A DNA stretch of 64,000 bases. Source: JALZVT01 sp964519335 (GTDB lineage: Bacteria; Pseudomonadota; Gammaproteobacteria; Pseudomonadales; Azotimanducaceae). The stretch's first letter is position 1, and every line of letters starts with the position of its first letter. The stretch is taken from the NCBI GenBank assembly GCA_964519335.1, contig CAZFIA010000001.1:36900-100899 (forward strand), in the 5' to 3' direction. The position numbers and the translations under genes were made by a program. The notes beneath the pieces are model-generated. The model was not told where the DNA came from. It did not search any database and was given only the letters and a program-made list of their open reading frames with translations. Positions 1-8,656 of the stretch are shown piece after piece.

Positions 1-897
1 GTCCCAGGCATCACCGCGCTCTTGTAGAACTTCCATAAGCTCCGTGTGATGAAACGGCGAGAAGGCTCCCGCGTATGAGGAGCTGGCTCTCGCCGCCCAG
101 ACCAGTGCCGGGTTATTGGAATCACGGAAGTCGCTGGATTTTCGACCTTGCGGAGTTTCTACGTGTACCAATCGTGCCGCGATTGCGTGTTCCGACTCGC
201 GAATCACGGTAGAGTCGTTGAGCCGAAAGCTGCGCGGGTAACCAAACAGATCGGTGATGCTCGCGTAAAAGTCTAGCCTCTGGCCGTAGGGCAGCAAAGT
301 GCTGTCGCTGGTGGCGCCAGCGCTCACCTCGCGCAACGCATCGAGCAGAATATTGCACAGTCGCTTGCCGGATAGCGGTGGCGCAAGCCATGCCTTGCGG
401 AGAAATTTCTCGAGTTTGGCGCGAGTTTCTGCGTTGGCACGGAAGCGCGCAGGGAACATGCGGGTGACTGCCTTCAAGAAAGGTAGGGTATACACACGGC
501 GCCAGCTGTTTACCGTATCGTCGGTCAGGTGGTCGACGTCGGCTTTGTTCAGCCAAACCGCGGTTTGGGCGTCAAGTGGCAGATCGTGCACCAGCGATTT
601 GGCGAGCATCGAGCCGTTGATCGCACCCGCAGATGCACCGGCGATTACATCAATGACGACTCGAAATTCGCCGTTCTGGTTCATTTTCCACAGCAGATCC
701 GCGTACACGTCTTCGGTATCTTGAGCGGGCTCTGGGGGTGATTTTTGCGCCGAATCTGCCGTTGATTCGACGCGATCGCGCACAGCCTTGGAGGCCTGTA
801 CCAGTTTGAAGAGCTCTTTGGTGACCCCGTGCATGTATACGGCCAGCGAGGCGCCGCCATATATCACCACGGCTAACCGCAATTCTTCTTTGTTCAA
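1..897 (-). CDS. Patatin-like phospholipase family protein (3' end beyond window)
   Basis: The reverse strand encodes an open frame that runs off the window start. It begins with LNKEELRLAVVIYGGASLAV, followed by YMHGVTKEL, then IDVIAGASAGAING, which holds the G-x-S-x-G nucleophile elbow of patatin-type Ser/Asp lipases near residue 77. The GGASLAVYMHGVTKEL opening is typical of the patatin-related family TIGR03607 (recognised from memory). The catalytic Asp must lie beyond the window. No ATG is available upstream of an in-frame TAA, so a TTG at 895–897 preceded by a weak GGTAGAG is the likely start. No signal peptide is visible, suggesting a cytoplasmic or inner-face enzyme. It is the last of three same-strand genes (2132 to 1), 53 bp after its neighbour, so probably operonic. 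The substrate is unknown. Confidence 0.75.
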   Translation of the reverse strand, partial: MNKEELRLAVVIYGGASLAVYMHGVTKELFKLVQASKAVRDRVESTADSAQKSPPEPAQDTEDVYADLLWKMNQNGEFRVVIDVIAGASAGAINGSMLAKSLVHDLPLDAQTAVWLNKADVDHLTDDTVNSWRRVYTLPFLKAVTRMFPARFRANAETRAKLEKFLRKAWLAPPLSGKRLCNILLDALREVSAGATSDSTLLPYGQRLDFYASITDLFGYPRSFRLNDSTVIRESEHAIAARLVHVETPQGRKSSDFRDSNNPALVWAARASSSYAGAFSPFHHTELMEVLQERGDAWD

Positions 898-950
898 ATC
901 AGTTGCTCTACCTGACCGCTCGATCTGACAGGCAGATCGTTAGTGGGCGT

Positions 951-1517
951 CTAGTCGGGCTTGCGGGAATGGGTGCTCGGCAAATCGTCGCTCCACTCTT
1001 CAGTGAGCAACGGGATGTTTTGTTCCGATCCGCGGGCCAGCTCTAGCTCAGTCTCCAATACCTGAATGCGTACCTTGGCCTCCTCCAGCAGCGAAAGCAA
1101 TGAGTCGCGGCTGAAGTGTTTGCGACCACGGGCGGGTTTGCCTGGCTTGCGGGAGCTGCTGTGGGCTGAGTCAGTTTGCCCAGCTTGGGTTTGTCCAGCG
1201 CTGCTTCTTCCAGAACGTTGCAGGTCGAATTGGCTGGTGGCCTTTTCAAGTTCGGTGACTAGATACTCATCGGTGAGCGAGCGCGGGAGAGGGGGTAACT
1301 CTGCGCGTTTTGCATCTGCGGTATCAGCGTGTTCATCCGCTCTTACTTCCGCATTCTCTGTTTCTGTTTCTTTTTCTTTATTTGCAGTTGAGCGCTGATA
1401 AGCGCCGTTAAACATGCGTTTTGCAGGTTCCAGGCCGTTCTTCAAAGTCGACGTCAATGCCGGATGAAGTGTTCTGAATAGTGACCGCAAAACGGTAAGT
1501 TGGCGCGAGTCGCGCAT
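951..1517 (-). CDS. Hypothetical protein with C-terminal coiled coil
   Basis: Unrecognised protein of about 188 residues. The start was set at the ATG at 1517 (MRDSRQLTVL); a longer TTG-initiated version from 1592 exists, but its first residues lie over a TTGCCC/GGGCAA hairpin (1577–1592) and look non-coding. The N-terminal part resembles an amphipathic, hydrophobic stretch (LRSLFRTLHPAL). The middle is low-complexity and rich in Glu, Ala, Ser and Gln. The C-terminal third has a predicted coiled coil (SLLSLLEEAKVRIQVLETEL). It sits between another hypothetical gene and the patatin-like gene on the same strand, so co-expression with the lipase is likely. It could be a scaffold or regulator of that enzyme, but nothing in the sequence proves it. 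Confidence 0.55.
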   Translation of the reverse strand: MRDSRQLTVLRSLFRTLHPALTSTLKNGLEPAKRMFNGAYQRSTANKEKETETENAEVRADEHADTADAKRAELPPLPRSLTDEYLVTELEKATSQFDLQRSGRSSAGQTQAGQTDSAHSSSRKPGKPARGRKHFSRDSLLSLLEEAKVRIQVLETELELARGSEQNIPLLTEEWSDDLPSTHSRKPD

Positions 1518-1673
1518 TTTGGATGTCCGTGTCCCAAGTCTTGACACGTTAATGTGTGGCACAGGTGTTGGGTATATTGCCCGTGTGGGCAAGTTGTAAA
1601 CACTTAGTAGGGGTGCTCTTTTAAAAGCTGCGGGCGCTCCAAAAGCTGCCTGCGCTTTCGAACAGGGAACTGG

Positions 1674-2132
1674 CTAGGCCGGGTTGGCGACCAGGCGGCG
1701 TGCAGCCTGCAACACGAATAGCAGCAGGGCTTTGGCGCGAGCGTCGGGCTGGAAGTTGAGCTCACCGGCTGAGGTGCGGCCCAGAAAGTCGATAGACGCG
1801 TCAGCAAGGTGACTGAAAACGTCTCTGGAGCCGACATAATCGAGGTGTGGGGACAACAGGGTCTGCAGCTGAAGAAAGCACCAGCTGAGCGGCTCGACAT
1901 ATTCAGTCACTACCCAGGTCATACCATTTGAGGCATAGGTGCTGGTGTTCGGTGAGTTGGACCAGTCCTGTCCGGGTGCGCAAATCAATACACTTGTACC
2001 GGCCCAGGGTTCAGCAGCCGGCAGCTGTTCTGCGTTGGCTACCTTTTGAATGAGCTCAAAAATATCCGCGTCGATTTCTCGCGCACGGTCGGCGCGATCA
2101 GACTGGTTCAGATTTAGAATAGGTTCTGACAT
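1674..2132 (-). CDS. Hypothetical protein, 152 aa
   Basis: Unrecognised soluble protein starting at the ATG at 2132 (MSEPILNLNQSDRADRAREI); the upstream AGGA lies only a few bases from the start. It has no signal peptide and no membrane segment. It has an acidic N-terminus, a central stretch rich in Trp, Ser and Thr (GMTWVVTEYVEPLSWCFLQL), and an Ala/Leu-rich C-terminal helix (ARAKALLLFVLQAARRLV). It is the first gene of the minus-strand cluster that ends in the patatin-like lipase. A function cannot be assigned. Confidence 0.6.
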   Translation of the reverse strand: MSEPILNLNQSDRADRAREIDADIFELIQKVANAEQLPAAEPWAGTSVLICAPGQDWSNSPNTSTYASNGMTWVVTEYVEPLSWCFLQLQTLLSPHLDYVGSRDVFSHLADASIDFLGRTSAGELNFQPDARAKALLLFVLQAARRLVANPA

Positions 2133-2327
2133 ATCCTGTCAGCATAAGACAGGGTCTGAGCGTGTAAACATAAAGGGGCCCGGAATTCGTAAAATAGATG
2201 TTACGTTTGACAGAATTCGGACGTTTGTGGGCTTCTTGACTGCGTTAGACTTCCAGACCCCGCTCTCTATATAGATTTGGCGATCATTCGGTTTTTCTGC
2301 GGTTTTCAGTTCCAAAATAGGCAAGCA

Positions 2328-4613
2328 ATGGCAAATAGTTTTTCGATTGAGATCTCAGTACCTAAAGCTCTAGGAGGGTGGTTTGGTCAATTTGTTTTGG
2401 GTTTTTGTGCTGTCGTTGGACTGAGTAGTTGCGCCTCAACAGGTTCGACAACAGAAGATGTTTTGGCGTCTCTCCCGGTACCTGAGTCAACGTCTGTCTC
2501 GGCATCTTTTACTTCGTCTGATATAGATGCCGCGGCAAGCTCGATGCTTGCGAACTGGCCGGGCGAATACGGCGGAGTGCCGCAGTTTCAGTGGCTGAAA
2601 GACCCCCTTTATCTTGCCGCCCTAAAACCCGCCGTCGAGCGCGGGATAGAAAAGCACCTGGCTGAAATCGATCGCATCGCGGCCGACACGGCAGCGCCGA
2701 CATTTACCAACACGGTTGGGGCGATAGAAGCCTCCGGCGAAGCGCTCGACAACGCGATGGTTTATTACCGCGTTTGGTCAGGCAACGAATCGAGCGCAGA
2801 GTTTCGCGAAGTACAAAAGCAGGTTGCTCCTTTACTGGCCGCCTATAACTCTCAGATCAATCAGAATCAGGCGTTGTTCAAGCGTGTATCTGCGGTGCAA
2901 AACTCATCCGCGCAGCAAGACTTAACTGCAGCGGAGCAACGGCTGTTGAAACAGCACTTCGACGGTTTTGCACGCAATGGTGCGACGCTCGAGGGCGATA
3001 GTGCAGAGCGGTATGCGGCCATCGAAAAAGAGTTAGCGGACTTGTATACGCTTTTCAGCGCCAACATGCTGGCGGATGAAGAGGGCTACGTTACCTATTT
3101 AACTGAATCACAGCTGGGCGGTTTGCCATCGAGCGTTGTTGCCGCCGCGGCCCAGGCTGCGGCAGATCGCGGACGAGCGGGTGAATGGGCGATCACCAAT
3201 ACGCGCTCGTCGATGGACCCTTTTCTAACCTATTCCAGTGAACGCGATCTTCGCGAGACGGTGTGGCGCAACTATTACGCACGCGGCGACAATCGAGGCG
3301 AGCACGACAATGTGCCGCTGATACCCCAGATTCTGCAATTGCGTCACGAGCGGGTGAAGCTGCTTGGTTTCGATAACTATGCGCACTGGCGCCTCGACAA
3401 CCGTATGGCCAGAACCCCGGCGCGGGCAGAAGAACTGATGATGCAACTGTGGCCTGCAGCTATTGCCAAGGTGAAGCGGGAAGTCGCCGATATGCAGGCG
3501 ATTGCCGATGAAGAGCAGGCCTCACGCGGAGCTGCCATTAGCATTGAACCCTGGGATTATCGGTTTTATGCCGACAAGGTTCGGCGCTCGAAGTATGCGC
3601 TCGACTCGAACGAGGTTATGCAGTATCTGCAGCTCGACAACCTTGTTGAAGCCATGTTTTTTGTGGCCGGTGAATTGTTCGATCTCGAGTTTTCCCCTCT
3701 AGCGGTGGGTGCTGTGCCCGTAGCAAACGACAACGTTCGAGTTTGGGAAGTGAAGCGCGTTAGCACTTCAGACCACGTAGGGCTTTGGTATCTCGATCCG
3801 TTTGCGCGACCGGGTAAGGGCAGCGGTGCCTGGGCGAGTTCGTATCGATCGCGTAGCAGTGCAGCGCAGGGTTTTGATCGGGGCGACCGTACCGTATTGG
3901 TGTCTAATAACTCCAATTTTGTAAAAGCACCCGACGGCAAGGCCAGCCTTATTTCGTGGAGCGATGCGGAAACGCTGTTCCATGAATTTGGTCACGCGCT
4001 GCACGCGCTGGTTGCTGACGTCGATTACCCATCACAGAACTGGGGTGTTCGCGACTACACCGAGTTTCAGTCCCAGCTACTGGAGCGCTGGTTGCTCACT
4101 CCGCCTGTGGTAGAGCGGTATCTCAAGCATCACGAGACTGACCAATCGATTCCGGATGAGCTGGTTGCAAAGCTCAAGGCAGCAGCCACTTTTAACCAGG
4201 GTTTCGCGACCACTGAATATCTGGCATCGGCCATCGTAGATATGAAGTTGCATACGATGAATCCTGAGGGGCTTGATGCTGCGAGCTTTGAGCGCGAGAC
4301 ATTGAAGGCGTTGGATATGCCTTCTGAATTGGTAATGCGGCATCGCACGCCGCATTTTGGGCACGTGTTTGAGGGCGAAGGTTACGCTGCAGGCTATTAC
4401 GGTTACATCTGGTCAGAGGTATTAACCGCTGATGCGGCGGAGGCCTTTGCAGAAAGCCCCGGTGGTTTTTATGACAAAGAGGTGGCCGCGCGCATGGTTA
4501 AGTACTTGTTTGCGCCCAGAAACGCCATTGATCCGATGGAGGCGTATCGAGAGTTTCGCGGTCGTAATCCAGAGGTTGAGGCGCTGGTGCGGGCCCGGGG
4601 TTTTGCTGAGTAG
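2328..4613 (+). CDS. M3 family zinc metallopeptidase (Dcp/oligopeptidase A-like), predicted lipoprotein
   Basis: The 761-aa product carries the thermolysin-like zinc motif HEFGH at about residues 552–556, inside ETLFHEFGHALHAL, with the third zinc ligand Glu at about 579 (DYTEFQSQ), as in M3 peptidyl-dipeptidases and oligopeptidases. These enzymes cleave short peptides. The start was placed at the ATG at 2328, giving a lipoprotein signal peptide: hydrophobic FGQFVLGFCAVVGLSSC with lipobox LSSC. The earlier TTG at 2277 would add 17 residues in front of the signal. Length fits the roughly 680-aa catalytic unit plus a linker rich in Ser and Thr. The lipobox places this copy in the periplasm, anchored to a membrane, so it probably trims imported or cell-wall peptides. 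It is monocistronic, ending 4 bp before the convergent YceH gene. Confidence 0.85.
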   Translation: MANSFSIEISVPKALGGWFGQFVLGFCAVVGLSSCASTGSTTEDVLASLPVPESTSVSASFTSSDIDAAASSMLANWPGEYGGVPQFQWLKDPLYLAALKPAVERGIEKHLAEIDRIAADTAAPTFTNTVGAIEASGEALDNAMVYYRVWSGNESSAEFREVQKQVAPLLAAYNSQINQNQALFKRVSAVQNSSAQQDLTAAEQRLLKQHFDGFARNGATLEGDSAERYAAIEKELADLYTLFSANMLADEEGYVTYLTESQLGGLPSSVVAAAAQAAADRGRAGEWAITNTRSSMDPFLTYSSERDLRETVWRNYYARGDNRGEHDNVPLIPQILQLRHERVKLLGFDNYAHWRLDNRMARTPARAEELMMQLWPAAIAKVKREVADMQAIADEEQASRGAAISIEPWDYRFYADKVRRSKYALDSNEVMQYLQLDNLVEAMFFVAGELFDLEFSPLAVGAVPVANDNVRVWEVKRVSTSDHVGLWYLDPFARPGKGSGAWASSYRSRSSAAQGFDRGDRTVLVSNNSNFVKAPDGKASLISWSDAETLFHEFGHALHALVADVDYPSQNWGVRDYTEFQSQLLERWLLTPPVVERYLKHHETDQSIPDELVAKLKAAATFNQGFATTEYLASAIVDMKLHTMNPEGLDAASFERETLKALDMPSELVMRHRTPHFGHVFEGEGYAAGYYGYIWSEVLTADAAEAFAESPGGFYDKEVAARMVKYLFAPRNAIDPMEAYREFRGRNPEVEALVRARGFAE

Positions 4614-4617
4614 AGCC

Positions 4618-5295
4618 TTATTCGCCTAGCGCTTTCTGTAACGTGGCAAGCGAGGCTTCCAGCGCTGAAACTCGCTGTTCAAGCTCGTCGATCCGTTGTT
4701 TGTCGCCTGTGCTTAATGCTTCCGTTGGTCTGGCGGCGGGTGCGTTTTCTGAAGAGCGTGCCAGAGCCTGATCGCTAAAGCTCTTCGAGTCTTCACCGAA
4801 CAATTGGGCCCAGCAGCAATCACGCCGATTGGGCTCTTTAGGTAATTCTGCAACCAACGGGTCGGGAGACCAGTTCTGCAACTGGCGGAGAGTGTCTAGC
4901 ACAGCGTTATTGTCAGCGAACTTGTGGATGCGGTCGGTGCGCGTCCGAAGTTCGCCAGGCGTTGCCGGACCTCGCAGCATTAACACGGTGAGCACGGCGT
5001 ATTGGCCGTCGTCGAACTCATACATGCCAAAGGGTGGCTTACAGAAGCGCTGAATATATTTCTCAACCCGGCCGCGTAAATTGGGATCGTTGCTTACCAG
5101 TAGTTTGTCTTCGAGCGTGCGCAGCGCGTGCTGAACCTCTCCCTGAGAGAGATTGGTTACCGGGTCGCGGCTGGATTTTTGGTTGCTCGCGGAAATGATT
5201 GCGTTGAGCGTGAGTGGGTACTGATCGGGCGTGGTAACCGCTTTTTCAAGCAGTGAACCTAGCACCCTCAGTTCGGTCGCGGTCAGGGCATCCAT
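4618..5295 (-). CDS. YceH family protein (DUF480)
   Basis: The 225-aa protein is recognisable by LTATELRVLGSLLEKAVTTP near the N-terminus and LLRGPATPGELRTRTDRIH-like text in the middle, both hallmarks of the YceH/DUF480 family, which forms two winged-helix domains. The C-terminal 40 residues form a predicted coiled coil (QRIDELEQRVSALEASLATL) after a low-complexity linker. The family is widespread in Gammaproteobacteria, but its function is not established; the fold suggests nucleic-acid binding. It lies 43 bp upstream, on the same strand, of nothing obvious in a shared pathway: the cyclophilin gene precedes it and may be cotranscribed. Confidence 0.88.
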   Translation of the reverse strand: MDALTATELRVLGSLLEKAVTTPDQYPLTLNAIISASNQKSSRDPVTNLSQGEVQHALRTLEDKLLVSNDPNLRGRVEKYIQRFCKPPFGMYEFDDGQYAVLTVLMLRGPATPGELRTRTDRIHKFADNNAVLDTLRQLQNWSPDPLVAELPKEPNRRDCCWAQLFGEDSKSFSDQALARSSENAPAARPTEALSTGDKQRIDELEQRVSALEASLATLQKALGE

Positions 5296-5338
5296 TTTAG
5301 TGTCATGTGCTCGGGCCTTCTTTCGGGTAGAAGGGCCG

Positions 5339-5842
5339 CTAACCCAGTTTAGAATTCCACTCGGCCACGCGATCGGATTGTGCGGCCAGTACCGCGTCGG
5401 TGTCGCCTTCGAAGGTTACCTCGGTAATGGAGTCGCCCTGATCAATGCTATTCACCACAGTCTGGTCGGCGTCACCCTGCACGCTGCCAAAGATGGTGTG
5501 GGCATCGTCGAGCCAGGGCGTGGGCACGTGGGTGATGAAGAATTGTGAGCCGTTGGTGCCCTTGCCTGCGTTTGCCATGCTGAAACGGCCCGGTCGATCG
5601 TGGCGAAGGCTCGAGTCAAACTCATCTTCGAACTGATAGCCCGGGCCGCCAGTGCCGGTGCCCTGGGGGCAGCCACCCTGAACCATGAAGTCGGCGATTA
5701 CCCGATGAAATTTCAAACCGTTGTAGTAGCCACGGGTTGCCAGATTAACGAAGTTGGCACAGGTAACCGGGGCGGCAGAGGGGAAGAGGTCGAGGCGTAT
5801 GGTGCCTTTGTTCGTTTCGAATACTGCGACAACATCGGACAT
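5339..5842 (-). CDS. ppiB: Peptidyl-prolyl cis-trans isomerase, cyclophilin type (PpiB-like)
   Basis: The 167-aa protein has the complete bacterial cyclophilin core: FHRVIADFMVQGGCPQGTGT with the catalytic Arg, the FSMANAGKGTNGSQFFIT substrate-binding block, and DDAHTIFGSVQGD containing the loop histidine. No signal peptide is present, so this is the cytoplasmic PpiB type that accelerates proline isomerisation during protein folding. The start is the ATG at 5842 (MSDVVAVFETNKGTIRL). Length matches the family (about 164 aa). It is followed on the same strand by the YceH gene. Confidence 0.93.
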   Translation of the reverse strand: MSDVVAVFETNKGTIRLDLFPSAAPVTCANFVNLATRGYYNGLKFHRVIADFMVQGGCPQGTGTGGPGYQFEDEFDSSLRHDRPGRFSMANAGKGTNGSQFFITHVPTPWLDDAHTIFGSVQGDADQTVVNSIDQGDSITEVTFEGDTDAVLAAQSDRVAEWNSKLG

Positions 5843-5987
5843 TTGATGGCCTTTTAAAGATTGTTTGACTGAAGGGGGTCACCTTAGCAGAACGCCCTGT
5901 CAGTTTGTGGATACCTGGGTGTGAATGACAGATTTTGGCTGCTCGCTGATGCTGGGGATTGGGTGGTGTGCGTATACAATTAGGGGT

Positions 5988-7484
5988 ATGAAAACCCTTT
6001 CTCTAAGAGTTCGAAGTGTTGTGCTCTTGTTCGGATTGGCGGCGTGCCAAAGTGGGCAAATCGAGCCGCTTTCGCTTGCCTCCGAACGCCTCGAGGGCTG
6101 GGCGCGCGGCGGTGACTCCGTTTCTGAGGCAGCGCCCTGGCTCACGCAGTTCAATTCAGCAGATCTGAATTCGCTGGTGGCAAGTGCGCTGCGCGATAAT
6201 TACAGCCTGCAGCAGACTCGAGCGCAGGTTCGCGAGGCGGCTTATGGTGTGAGGGTGGCGGGTGCTGCACTTTGGCCGGCGTTGTCCTTTGGTTCCAATG
6301 GCAGTCGTCGCCGAACGATTTCGGATGCGGTGTTTTCGTCTGCCACCACAGATACCTATGCGTTATCCCTAAACCTAAATTGGCAGTTAGATTTTTGGGG
6401 TGAGCTGCGTGACTCGCAGCGTGCGGCGCAGCTGAGCTTTGCCTCTGAACTTGCAAACTATGTCGACGCGGAGCAGGCATTGGCTGGCCAGGTTGCCAGC
6501 CGCTATTTTGCCGCCGTTGAATCGGCTCAGATAGAAGCGATGTTGGCGGTGCGGCTTGCGAGTTTGCGCGAGAGCCTCGACATTGTTGAAGGGGGCTACC
6601 TGGGGGGTCTTAACAGTGCGCTTGATGTTTATCTTGCGCAAAATTCGGTGGCTCAAGAAGAAGTCAATCTGGCCGCGCAGAAACAAACCAGTCAAGAGGC
6701 CCGGGCGGAACTCGAGCTATTACTTGCAGACTATCCGGCAGGGCGCATTGAAACTGTGGCGCAGCTGCCGATGCTTAACGAGGCCGTGCCGGTTGAACTG
6801 CCAGGAACGCTCTTAACCCGGCGTCCGGATTTGCAGTCGAGCTGGCTCAATGTGTTGGCCGCTGATGCGCAGGTTGCGGTTGCCCACAAACAACGATTTC
6901 CGACGATAACCATAACGTCCTCTCTGTCCGACAACGAGGCGTCGTTTAATACCAACAATCTGTTGGATGGCGGCCCACTCGGTTGGTCGCTGGCAGGTTC
7001 GCTGGTTCAGCCGCTGTTTCAAGGTGGACGGCTGCTGGCCAACGAGCAGCAGGCTCGGCAGCGCTTCGAACAAACCGAAGCGGCCTATCTCAATACGGTG
7101 TTTGCTGCCTTTGCTGAGGTAGAAAACGGCATTAGCCAGGAACAGGCGCTAAGTGCGCAGCTGGTAGCGGCAGAACAAGCAAAGGAGAACGCTGAGGCGG
7201 CGCTTGAACTTTCTTTTGAACAGTATCGAGCTGGGCTTGTCACTTATACGACGGTGCTCGAAAGCCAGCGCCGGGCATTTGATGCCCAGACCACACAGAT
7301 TCGGCTCGCTGCCAGCGCAGTGCAAAATCGAATTAGCCTGAATCTTGCTTTGGGTGGCACCTTTGATAACCAGAGCGATCAGCGGATTAATGCCTTGTTT
7401 GAAGAGGTCGCCGGTTGGGCCAGACTTGGGCTTGGTGGTGATGTAGACCAGGCGATTGAAAGAGTAGTTGAGGACCGGCAATGA
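5988..7484 (+). CDS. Outer-membrane efflux channel lipoprotein (TolC/NodT family)
   Basis: The 498-aa protein belongs to the RND outer-membrane factor family. Repeated TolC-type segments are visible: NLNWQLDFWGELRDSQRAA and, in the second half, LTRRPDLQSSWLNVLAAD, VQPLFQGGRLLANEQQAR and YRAGLVTYTTVLESQR. The start is the ATG at 5988 with an AGGGG Shine-Dalgarno 2 bp away. This gives a lipoprotein signal MKTLSLRVRSVVLLFGLAAC with lipobox LAAC, so the mature N-terminal Cys is lipidated. An upstream ORF extension of 21 codons was discarded. It is the first gene of a three-gene operon; its stop overlaps the adaptor start (ATGA). A TATACA -10-like hexamer lies at 5973–5978, but no clear -35 was seen. 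Confidence 0.92.
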   Translation: MKTLSLRVRSVVLLFGLAACQSGQIEPLSLASERLEGWARGGDSVSEAAPWLTQFNSADLNSLVASALRDNYSLQQTRAQVREAAYGVRVAGAALWPALSFGSNGSRRRTISDAVFSSATTDTYALSLNLNWQLDFWGELRDSQRAAQLSFASELANYVDAEQALAGQVASRYFAAVESAQIEAMLAVRLASLRESLDIVEGGYLGGLNSALDVYLAQNSVAQEEVNLAAQKQTSQEARAELELLLADYPAGRIETVAQLPMLNEAVPVELPGTLLTRRPDLQSSWLNVLAADAQVAVAHKQRFPTITITSSLSDNEASFNTNNLLDGGPLGWSLAGSLVQPLFQGGRLLANEQQARQRFEQTEAAYLNTVFAAFAEVENGISQEQALSAQLVAAEQAKENAEAALELSFEQYRAGLVTYTTVLESQRRAFDAQTTQIRLAASAVQNRISLNLALGGTFDNQSDQRINALFEEVAGWARLGLGGDVDQAIERVVEDRQ

Positions 7485-8656
7485 AGAAGTTGATCTTGCC
7501 TGTTGTGGTAATCGCCGTCTTGGTGGGCATTGGCCTGCTCATTTTGCGCAATCCGCCATCGAGTTCGCGAGGCGGTCCGCCTAAAGCTCGGGCGATTACC
7601 GTTGAGGTGATGACGGTAGCGCCCAGCGCGTACCAGATAACGCTTGCGAGCTACGGCACCATTGCGCCGCGTACTCAGAGTGCGCTTGTTGCCCAGGTGG
7701 GCGGGCAGATTCTCAGCGTTAGCGACAATCTGCGTGAGGGTGGTTTCTTTGCTCGAGGTGATGTCTTACTGGCCATTGATCCGCGCGAATTCGAAGCAGA
7801 CGTGCAGATCAATCAAGCGGCGCTCGCCGATGCACAACAGTTGGTTGAAGAGGAACGCGCTCGTGCGAATCAGGCCGCCCGGGACTGGAAGCGACTGGGC
7901 AATACCGGCGAACCCACGGCATTGGTGTTGCGCGAGCCGCAACTGGCGGCGGCACAGGCACGGCTTGCCTCCGCTGAGGCAACGCTTGCTAAGTCTCAAC
8001 TCGATCTAGAACGAGCAACGGTGCAAGCGCCTTATGATGGTCGCGTGCTGCAACAGCGCGCTGACCTTGGGGAAGTGGTGGCGGCGGGGGCTCCGCTTGC
8101 CGACATTTATGCCACCGATCTGGTTGAGGTGCGGTTGCCGCTGCGCAACGCCGATCTGCGCTTTTTCGATTTGCCCGAGGGTGCCGTTAACCTTGCACAG
8201 ATGCCTGACGTAGAGATTTATTCTGACCTGGGTGAACGCACCGTTTGGTACGGCAAGGTTGTCAGAACCGAGGGCGCAATCGACCCGACTGCGCGTCAAC
8301 TGCATGTGGTTGCCCAGATCGACAATCCATTTTCTTCAAGCGACGGCCGGCGGCCGCTAAAAATTGGCGAGTACGTTACGGCGGCACTTGGTGGTCGGCA
8401 GTTGGTAGATGCACGCATTGTGCCGGTACAGAGTATCTATCAGAACAGTTTTGCTTATGTCGCTGAAGAGGGATTGCTCGCCCGCCGCTCTGTTGACTTG
8501 CTGTGGCAAAACGAAACCGATGCGTTGGTTGCAAGTGGCCTTGAGTTTGGCGATGAGCTTGTGCTCACGCCGCTAGGCCAGGTGAGTTCAGGCACGCCAG
8601 TGCGTATCGCACGTGGCGATTCAGCCGTTATAGACGCCGCTGGAGCCGGCCAATGA
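7481..8656 (+). CDS. RND efflux periplasmic adaptor (membrane fusion protein)
   Basis: The 391-aa product has an N-terminal membrane anchor (LILPVVVIAVLVGIGLLIL), a lipoyl half-motif (SALVAQVGGQILSVSDNLRE), a long alpha-helical hairpin (AQQLVEEERARANQAARDW and following), the second lipoyl half (VQAPYDGRVLQQRADLGEVV), and beta-barrel and membrane-proximal domains at the C-terminus. It bridges the inner-membrane pump and the outer-membrane channel across the periplasm. The start overlaps the channel stop by 4 bp (ATGA) and its own stop overlaps the pump start by 4 bp, indicating translational coupling of the operon. Confidence 0.93.
   Translation: MKKLILPVVVIAVLVGIGLLILRNPPSSSRGGPPKARAITVEVMTVAPSAYQITLASYGTIAPRTQSALVAQVGGQILSVSDNLREGGFFARGDVLLAIDPREFEADVQINQAALADAQQLVEEERARANQAARDWKRLGNTGEPTALVLREPQLAAAQARLASAEATLAKSQLDLERATVQAPYDGRVLQQRADLGEVVAAGAPLADIYATDLVEVRLPLRNADLRFFDLPEGAVNLAQMPDVEIYSDLGERTVWYGKVVRTEGAIDPTARQLHVVAQIDNPFSSSDGRRPLKIGEYVTAALGGRQLVDARIVPVQSIYQNSFAYVAEEGLLARRSVDLLWQNETDALVASGLEFGDELVLTPLGQVSSGTPVRIARGDSAVIDAAGAGQ

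Noticed and set aside
122..741. ORFs on both strands within the first 750 bp
   Set aside because: They are out of frame with the patatin-like gene, whose lipase motifs support the minus-strand frame starting at 897.
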